Source: Alphaproteobacteria bacterium (GTDB lineage: Bacteria; Pseudomonadota; Alphaproteobacteria; DSM-16000; Inquilinaceae). Taken from it: a DNA stretch of 35,569 nt. The position numbers were made by a program, and so were the translations under genes. The stretch spans positions 1 to 35,569 of the forward strand of contig JAAAOG010000085.1 of the NCBI GenBank assembly GCA_009909005.1, in the 5' to 3' direction. Positions 30,293 to 35,569 of the stretch are shown piece after piece (position 1 is the first letter of the stretch; each line of letters opens with the position of its first letter). Below the pieces are notes generated by a model, which saw only the letters and a program-made list of their open reading frames with translations, was not told the origin of the DNA and searched no databases.

Positions 30293-31123
30293 TCAAAGGG
30301 GCAGCGTGAAGACGTAATAGGTGAGGAACAGCCCCAGCAGCACCCGGTAGATGACGAAGGGCAGGAAGCTGGCAAAGCGCAGCAGGCGCATCATCAGCGT
30401 GATGGTGATCAGAGCCGCGACAAACGAGAATGCCGCGGCGATCAGCGCATCGAGGCCCAGCTGTGCGTCGCCCGCATCGTAGACGTCCTTGCCGGCCAGC
30501 GTCCCGGCGCCGAGGATCACCGGGATGGCGAGCAGCAGCGAGAATCGGGCGGCCTCCGTCCGGCTGACGCCCAGCAGGCGGGCGGCCGTGATGGTGATGC
30601 CGGCGCGGCTGGTACCGGGGATGAGGGCGATCGCCTGCATCAGGCCGACGATCAGCGCACCGCCATAGCCGATCTCCGTAACGTCGCGGGTGGTCGGACG
30701 GAAGCGGTCGGCCGCCCACAACAGCAATCCGAAGAACAGGGTGGTCTGGGCGATCACCGCCATGGCCAGGCGCGGATTCTCGCCGCCCGCCCGGAACAGA
30801 GTCGGCGCCATCTCGTGCAGCATAAAGCCGGCCAGGAAAGCCGGGACGGAGGCAATCGCGATCTGCAGGGTCAATCGGGCTTCCGGGGTCCAGCGTCCGG
30901 CGATCAGGCGCAGGCCGCCCTGAATGATGGTCCAGACATCGTGTCGGAAATACAGGATGACGGCGGCCAGCGTGCCCAGGTGCACCGCCACGTCGATCAC
31001 CAGGCCCTGATCCGGCCACCCCATGACGACAGGCACCAGCACCAGATGGGCGCTGGAGCTGACCGGGATGAACTCGGTGATACCCTGAACGATGGCAATA
31101 ACAAGAAGCTGGAGCAGTGTCAT
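30293..31123 (-). CDS. uppP: Undecaprenyl-diphosphatase
   Basis: UppP (BacA) dephosphorylates undecaprenyl diphosphate to recycle the lipid carrier for peptidoglycan and other envelope polymers. It is an integral membrane protein of 276 residues, normal length, with about eight segments. The two active-site motifs are intact: VQGITEFIPVSSSAHLVLVP near residues 13-32 and LIPGTSRAGITITAARLLGV near 166-185. The C-terminus FLPFVIYRVLLGLFLTYYVF is also typical. Start ATG 31123, with an extended -10 promoter 33 bases upstream. It is divergent from gltD. Confidence 0.97.
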   Translation of the reverse strand: MTLLQLLVIAIVQGITEFIPVSSSAHLVLVPVVMGWPDQGLVIDVAVHLGTLAAVILYFRHDVWTIIQGGLRLIAGRWTPEARLTLQIAIASVPAFLAGFMLHEMAPTLFRAGGENPRLAMAVIAQTTLFFGLLLWAADRFRPTTRDVTEIGYGGALIVGLMQAIALIPGTSRAGITITAARLLGVSRTEAARFSLLLAIPVILGAGTLAGKDVYDAGDAQLGLDALIAAAFSFVAALITITLMMRLLRFASFLPFVIYRVLLGLFLTYYVFTLPL

Positions 31124-31506
31124 GAGTCGGCATCCATCTGTAATGCATCCTACCGCTTATAGCAGTTTCATAGTGACGTAATACAGTATATTGCGTTTGT
31201 AGGGGATAGTCCCGAAACGGACCTTTCTGTCGCCGTGGCGGAGGCAAGCAGGCGCTCCCGGCCGCAGGTGGCGGCGACCCGCCCTGAAATTCGGACAGCA
31301 ATCCTGCCACAGTGAAGATTTTTCGCGTGCATCCGGTCCCTCTTTGGCCTAGATGAGTCGAGCGGTGCGGGGCCCGGCGGTCCCGGCTCCCGTTCCGGTC
31401 GCCCCCCTGCATGAACGCATGGACGGCGTCTGCAGACGCGGGTACCGGAGAGGGGCGGTGACACTGTCCTCTTGACTGACTTCCGAATCGTAAAGGAGCC
31501 GGCACC
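31124..31506. other. Divergent intergenic region between uppP and gltD
   Basis: This 383-base stretch holds no convincing gene. The half near uppP (31140-31200) is AT-rich and carries the uppP promoter candidate. The middle is GC-rich and unstructured to my eye. Near gltD there is a TTGACT (31472-31477) without a well-spaced -10, and the strong AAAGGAG (31492-31498) ribosome binding site of gltD. I did not find an NtrC or sigma-54 site. Confidence 0.5.
31156..31164 (-). promoter_or_regulatory. Extended -10 promoter candidate of uppP
   Basis: Minus strand TGC-TATAAG (31156-31164): a five-of-six -10 hexamer with the TGn extension. Predicted start is near 31149, some 26 bases before the uppP ATG. 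There is no good -35 at 17 bp. Confidence 0.45.
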
Positions 31507-32961
31507 TTGCCTGAAAGGATGCTCAAATTTGTCAAGACGGCGCGGGAAATGCCGGAAAAGCGGTCCGCCGACCAGCGCAGGCAGGACTGGCACGAGGTCT
31601 ATGCCGAATATGCCCGGGCCAAGGCGGAAGAGCAATCGGCGCGTTGCTCGCAATGCGGCGTGCCATTCTGCCAGGTGCATTGCCCGCTCCACAACAATAT
31701 CCCGGACTGGCTGAAGCTGACGGCCGAAGGCCGGCTGGAAGAGGCCTATGAGGTCTCCTCCGCCACCAACAACATGCCGGAGATCTGCGGGCGTATCTGT
31801 CCGCAGGACCGGCTTTGCGAAGGCAATTGCGTCATCGAGCAGTCGGGCCACGGGACCGTGACCATCGGTGCGGTGGAAAAGTACATCACAGACACGGCGT
31901 GGGACATGGGCTGGGTCAAGCCGGTGCAGCCCCGCCGCGAGCGGCATGAATCGATCGGCATTGTCGGCGCCGGGCCGGGCGGCATGGCAGCGGCCGAAGA
32001 GCTGCGCCGGCGCGGCTACAAGTGCCATGTCTATGACCGCTATGACCGCGTTGGCGGCCTGATGATCTATGGCATCCCGGAGTTCAAGCTGGAGAAATAT
32101 GTCGTCGAGCGGCGGGCCAAGCTGCTGGAGGATGCCGGAATCATCTTCCATCTGAACTGCGAGATCGGCCGCGACGTCACCTTCGCCGAGCTGCGGTCGC
32201 GCCATGATGCGGTGCTGGTCGCCACCGGCGTCTACAAGGCCCGCGACCTGATGGCGCCCGGCAGCGGCCTCGCCAATATCGTCCCGGCGATGGACTATCT
32301 CACCGCCTCGAACCGGACCTGCCTGGGCGATTCCGTCCCGGCCTTTGAGAGCGGCGCGCTGAATGCCGCCGGCAAGAATGTCGTGGTCATCGGCGGCGGC
32401 GACACCGCCATGGATTGCGTGCGCACCGCCGTGCGCCAGGGCGCCAAATCGGTGAAATGCCTCTACCGCCGCAATCGCGCCAACATGCCGGGCTCGCAGC
32501 GCGAGGTTGCCAATGCCGAGGAGGAGGGCGTCGAGTTCATCTGGCAGGCCGCGCCGGAAGCCTTCAACGGCGACGATGTCGTCACCGGCGTGCGGGCGGT
32601 GAAAATGCATCTGGGCACGCCCGATGCGACCGGCCGCCAGACCCCCAAGCCCATGCCGGGCTCGGATTTCACGCTGGACGCCGATCTGGTGATCAAGGCC
32701 CTGGGCTTCGATCCGGAGGATCTGCCGACCCTGTTCGACTCCGCCGACCTGCGGGTCACCCGCTGGGGCACGCTGCGCGTCGACTATCGCTCCTTCATGA
32801 CCAATCTCGACGGGGTCTTCGCGGCCGGCGACATCGTCCGCGGCGCCTCGCTGGTGGTCTGGGCGGTCCGCGACGGGCGCGATGCGGCAGCCGCCATTCA
32901 CAAGTTCCTGCAGGACCGGGCCGCCGCCCAGACATCGGCGCCGGCCGTGGCCGCCGAATAG
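31507..32961 (+). CDS. gltD: Glutamate synthase (NADPH) small subunit
   Basis: GltD oxidises NADPH and passes electrons through FAD and 4Fe-4S clusters to GltB for glutamate synthesis from glutamine and 2-oxoglutarate. The protein has 484 residues. Cluster cysteines are in RCSQCGVPFCQVHCPLHNNI and ICGRICPQDRLCEGNC. The FAD site is IGIVGAGPGGMAAAEELRRR and the NADPH site is VVVIGGGDTAMDCVRTAV. The TTG at 31507 is chosen as start because AAAGGAG lies 8 bases before it. The first ATG (31519) would be too far from that site and would shorten the usual MPERMLKF start. The partner gltB begins 2 kb downstream behind two unrelated genes. Confidence 0.96.
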   Translation: MPERMLKFVKTAREMPEKRSADQRRQDWHEVYAEYARAKAEEQSARCSQCGVPFCQVHCPLHNNIPDWLKLTAEGRLEEAYEVSSATNNMPEICGRICPQDRLCEGNCVIEQSGHGTVTIGAVEKYITDTAWDMGWVKPVQPRRERHESIGIVGAGPGGMAAAEELRRRGYKCHVYDRYDRVGGLMIYGIPEFKLEKYVVERRAKLLEDAGIIFHLNCEIGRDVTFAELRSRHDAVLVATGVYKARDLMAPGSGLANIVPAMDYLTASNRTCLGDSVPAFESGALNAAGKNVVVIGGGDTAMDCVRTAVRQGAKSVKCLYRRNRANMPGSQREVANAEEEGVEFIWQAAPEAFNGDDVVTGVRAVKMHLGTPDATGRQTPKPMPGSDFTLDADLVIKALGFDPEDLPTLFDSADLRVTRWGTLRVDYRSFMTNLDGVFAAGDIVRGASLVVWAVRDGRDAAAAIHKFLQDRAAAQTSAPAVAAE

Positions 32962-32968
32962 GCCGCCC

Positions 32969-34129
32969 ATGGCCGAAACGAGCCTGGAAAAGCCGCCGGT
33001 CCGCCTTTGGATCGAGACCCGCGACAGCTTCGCCGACGAACTCGCCGATTTCGGTGAGGCCGTAACGGCAAGCCGCCGCGGTCATGACCGGAGCCCGGCC
33101 GAAAAGGAAGCGTACTGCCTGAGGGCCTATCTGGTCGCCGCCAGGCTCGCCGGGACCCTCGTGTTTCCGGTGATTGTCCATGCATCGGAACAGAGAGATC
33201 AGCAGGCGGGCTGGCCGGATTTCGTGCTCGAAACCGGTAACACATTGCGGGGCGTCGAGATCTCGGAAGCCGGTAGTCCGGATTTCCAGAAGTGGGTCAC
33301 GAAAGCCCATGACGAGCCAAGAGCGGTACCGTTCCCCGATGATCGCGGGCACCAGGGCGACCGGCCTGAAAGAATGGCGTTGGACGACATCGTCAAGGGC
33401 GTTGAAAAGAAACAGCAGGAGCTGGCCAAACAAAGTTATCGCCAGGTCGCTGATTGCGAACTGCTTGTCTACGTAATGTCCGAGGGTTGGGTCCTTGCCG
33501 ACAAAGAGAAGGTCGCGAACAGGCTGCAGACCGAGCTTGGCCGGTTCATCGATGATACAAATCTCTTGTTATTCAGACACATACACATTGTTTCCGACTC
33601 TCTGGTGATCCTTGATGCCGGCGGCCCCGAGCAGAGAGCCGTACGCACGGAAAAAGCCTACGAAATGGACTATTCGGACTGGGCTCTAGAGCAGGCAGCA
33701 TTGGCTCGGGATGAAAAGGTCAACAGACTGGATCTCTGGAATATTGCAGGGGAACTGGAAGCCTTGAGCAAGAAGGACCGGAGATCCCGTGACAGTCATC
33801 TGAGAAATCTGCTTATGCATTTGCTCAAATATGCCTATCAGCCGGAAAAACGAAGCGGCAGCTGGAAGACCTCTATCCGCAATGCCCGGACCGAGATTTG
33901 GAAGATTTCGAACGATAGCCCAAGTCTGAGCCTTTTAAAGCAGCGATCGGAGGATGCTCTGGGGGTTCTGTCCTGGGAATATGATCGTGCGCGTCAGAAC
34001 TGCCTTGACGAAACGAGGTTATCCGCCGATCAGGTGCCGGTTGTTTGCCCGTTCACTCTGGAGCAGATACTGGACGAGGATTTCTGGCCGGAACCGTCTG
34101 CCGGCCCTGAAACCGATCCGCCGTCGTGA
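32969..34129 (+). CDS. DUF29-domain protein with an unknown, possibly nuclease-like N-terminal domain
   Basis: A 386-residue cytoplasmic protein starting at ATG 32969, 7 bases after the gltD stop, with no strong ribosome binding site. Residues about 232-378 are a DUF29 domain (DYSDWALEQAALARDEKVNR, LLMHLLKYAYQPEKRSGSWK, CPFTLEQILDEDFWPE), a family of unknown function, usually alone and about 150 residues long. The first 230 residues are not recognised. They contain WPDFVLETGNTLRGVEISEA (Asp84, Glu97, Glu100), a spacing reminiscent of PD-(D/E)xK nucleases, although the Lys is replaced by Ser. Base composition drops strongly (for example 24 of 60 G/C at 33541-33600), unlike both neighbours, pointing to horizontal acquisition. 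The stop overlaps a GTG of the next gene. Confidence 0.8.
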   Translation: MAETSLEKPPVRLWIETRDSFADELADFGEAVTASRRGHDRSPAEKEAYCLRAYLVAARLAGTLVFPVIVHASEQRDQQAGWPDFVLETGNTLRGVEISEAGSPDFQKWVTKAHDEPRAVPFPDDRGHQGDRPERMALDDIVKGVEKKQQELAKQSYRQVADCELLVYVMSEGWVLADKEKVANRLQTELGRFIDDTNLLLFRHIHIVSDSLVILDAGGPEQRAVRTEKAYEMDYSDWALEQAALARDEKVNRLDLWNIAGELEALSKKDRRSRDSHLRNLLMHLLKYAYQPEKRSGSWKTSIRNARTEIWKISNDSPSLSLLKQRSEDALGVLSWEYDRARQNCLDETRLSADQVPVVCPFTLEQILDEDFWPEPSAGPETDPPS

Positions 34130-34143
34130 GGACATTGCCACCC

Positions 34144-34980
34144 ATGCGCCTCAGCGACCGCGACATCGCCGCCATCACCGACACCGCCGCCGCGCTGTTC
34201 GGGGGCTCGGCGACCGTGCGCCTGTTCGGCAGCCGGCTGCATGACGACCTGAAAGGCGGCGATATCGACCTCTATGTCGAGGTGGATGCCGGCCAGGGCG
34301 GTGCCGGGCGGACGGAGAGGTTTCGCGATCGGCTGGCAGAAAGCCTGGGGGTCGACGCGCCGCTCGACGTGCTGGTGCACGAGCGCGGGCGACCCTTGCG
34401 CCCGATCGAACACCTCGCGGCGGAGACCGGCGTCGTCCTCGGATCGGACGGCGGCCCGGAAGAGCCGCGCCAGCCCGCAGGAGCGGCCGGCATGACCCCG
34501 GCATACCACAATGCGGCACTGCTCGCGGAAGCGCTTGAGATGTCCGCGCGCAATCTCGAGCAACTGACCTGGCTGCGGCCACGGTTGGCCGATCTGCTCC
34601 CGCTTTCGGCGGCCACGATGGCGAGCCTGTCGCGCGACCGGCTGATCGAGATCGACGCGTTTCTGAAACGTTTCGAGAATGCCCAGGACATTATGCAGCG
34701 CCGCCTGTTCCGGGCGGTACTGATGGCCGAGGGCGAGGCGGTGCGCGGCCAGCCTTCGGCAGAAATCGCCGAGCGGCTTGTGACCCGCGGCGCTCTGGGC
34801 GATGCCGCGCCGTGGAAGGCGCTGGCCGAATTGCGCAACCGCCTGAGCCATGATTATCCGCTGGATCCGGCTGTCCAGGCCGAGCGGGTGAACCAAGTCG
34901 ATGGGGCGATCCCGATCCTGGTCGCCACCCTGGACGAGGTGCGGGCCTATGTCGGCCGCGCCGGGCTTTTGACCGCTTAA
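34144..34980 (+). CDS. Fused MntA-like nucleotidyltransferase and HepT-like HEPN ribonuclease
   Basis: A 278-residue protein from ATG 34144 (AGGA 11 bases upstream). The GTG at 34126 overlapping the previous stop is an alternative. Residues 1-95 are a minimal nucleotidyltransferase with FGSRLHDDLKGGDIDLYVEV (Gly29-Ser30, Asp40, Asp42) and Asp75 in APLDVLVH, a complete catalytic set. Residues about 117-278 are a HEPN domain ending in LRNRLSHDYPLD (Arg231, His236, Tyr238), an exact R-x4-H-x-Y motif. In known MntA/HepT systems these are two proteins, and MntA inactivates the HepT RNase by AMPylating that Tyr. Here they form one chain. An AGGAG (34479-34483) 8 bases before an in-frame ATG (34492) at the domain boundary could also give a free HEPN protein. 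Confidence 0.88.
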   Translation: MRLSDRDIAAITDTAAALFGGSATVRLFGSRLHDDLKGGDIDLYVEVDAGQGGAGRTERFRDRLAESLGVDAPLDVLVHERGRPLRPIEHLAAETGVVLGSDGGPEEPRQPAGAAGMTPAYHNAALLAEALEMSARNLEQLTWLRPRLADLLPLSAATMASLSRDRLIEIDAFLKRFENAQDIMQRRLFRAVLMAEGEAVRGQPSAEIAERLVTRGALGDAAPWKALAELRNRLSHDYPLDPAVQAERVNQVDGAIPILVATLDEVRAYVGRAGLLTA

Positions 34981-35013
34981 CACCGAACCCTGCGTTTTGA
35001 GGAGGCGAGTGCC

Positions 35014-35569
<556 letters not shown>

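Noticed and set aside
31472-31506. TTGACT as -35 of a gltD promoter
   Set aside because: No -10-like hexamer at 16-18 bp; the ribosome binding site and start codon follow too closely.
31168-32970. Open frame of 600 codons opposite gltD
   Set aside because: Mirror of gltD. It includes the divergent promoter region and lacks any family motif.

Overview
The window is about 35.6 kb of GC-rich chromosomal DNA with short intergenic gaps. It contains 34 protein-coding genes that I can support, two of them cut by the window edges. I saw no rRNA, tRNA, CRISPR array or intact insertion sequence. Gene content suggests a free-living alphaproteobacterium of a Rhodospirillales-like lineage: rpoZ-rsh operon, FnrN-type regulator with an N-terminal cysteine cluster, TIGR01459 HAD protein, Rhodospirillum-type encapsulated ferritin, and a NavAb-like sodium channel. 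The genus cannot be fixed from this sequence alone.

Layout. 1-1.7 kb: start of rne (minus strand) with a long structured leader, then sixA. 1.8-5.8 kb: polyphosphate kinase ppk, exopolyphosphatase ppx and a small helix-hairpin-helix-like protein. 5.8-6.5 kb: a protein-tyrosine-phosphatase-like enzyme. 6.6-12.1 kb: the most unusual block. An ECF sigma factor and a membrane anti-sigma factor (minus) lie divergent from a secreted subtilisin-like protease, a P-loop NTPase and an ABC-exporter-like protein whose nucleotide-binding domain has lost its catalytic motifs. The same bipartite promoter-like element (GGGAATAG, 14 bp, CGTTGTCCC) lies in front of the sigma factor and in front of the NTPase/ABC pair, which suggests one ECF regulon.

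12-18.7 kb: glycerate kinase, a DUF389 membrane protein, rsh and rpoZ (omega with a very long acidic tail), a NYN-domain protein and a family 5-like uracil-DNA glycosylase. 18.7-22.6 kb: a small hypothetical gene, an AT-rich gap, a ribbon-helix-helix protein, a HAD hydrolase, leuD and an M23 peptidase. 22.7-23.9 kb: an encapsulin nanocompartment operon (encapsulated ferritin plus shell) followed by a 49-bp palindrome. 24.2-25.8 kb: a voltage-gated sodium channel overlapping a glycerophosphodiester phosphodiesterase. 25.9-27.5 kb: an Fnr-type regulator divergent from a GNAT-like protein, with a perfect FNR box between them. 27.5-31.1 kb: pyrE, a SLAC1/TehA-type transporter, a crotonase-fold protein lacking both catalytic glutamates, and uppP.

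31.5-35.6 kb: gltD and the start of gltB (glutamate synthase) are separated by two accessory genes. One is a lower-GC DUF29 protein with an unknown N-terminal domain. The other is a single-chain fusion of an MntA-type nucleotidyltransferase and a HepT-type HEPN RNase, which keeps an internal Shine-Dalgarno and ATG at the domain boundary. The best candidates for undescribed biology are the ECF/subtilase/NTPase/pseudo-ABC block and the fused MNT-HEPN toxin-antitoxin between gltD and gltB.
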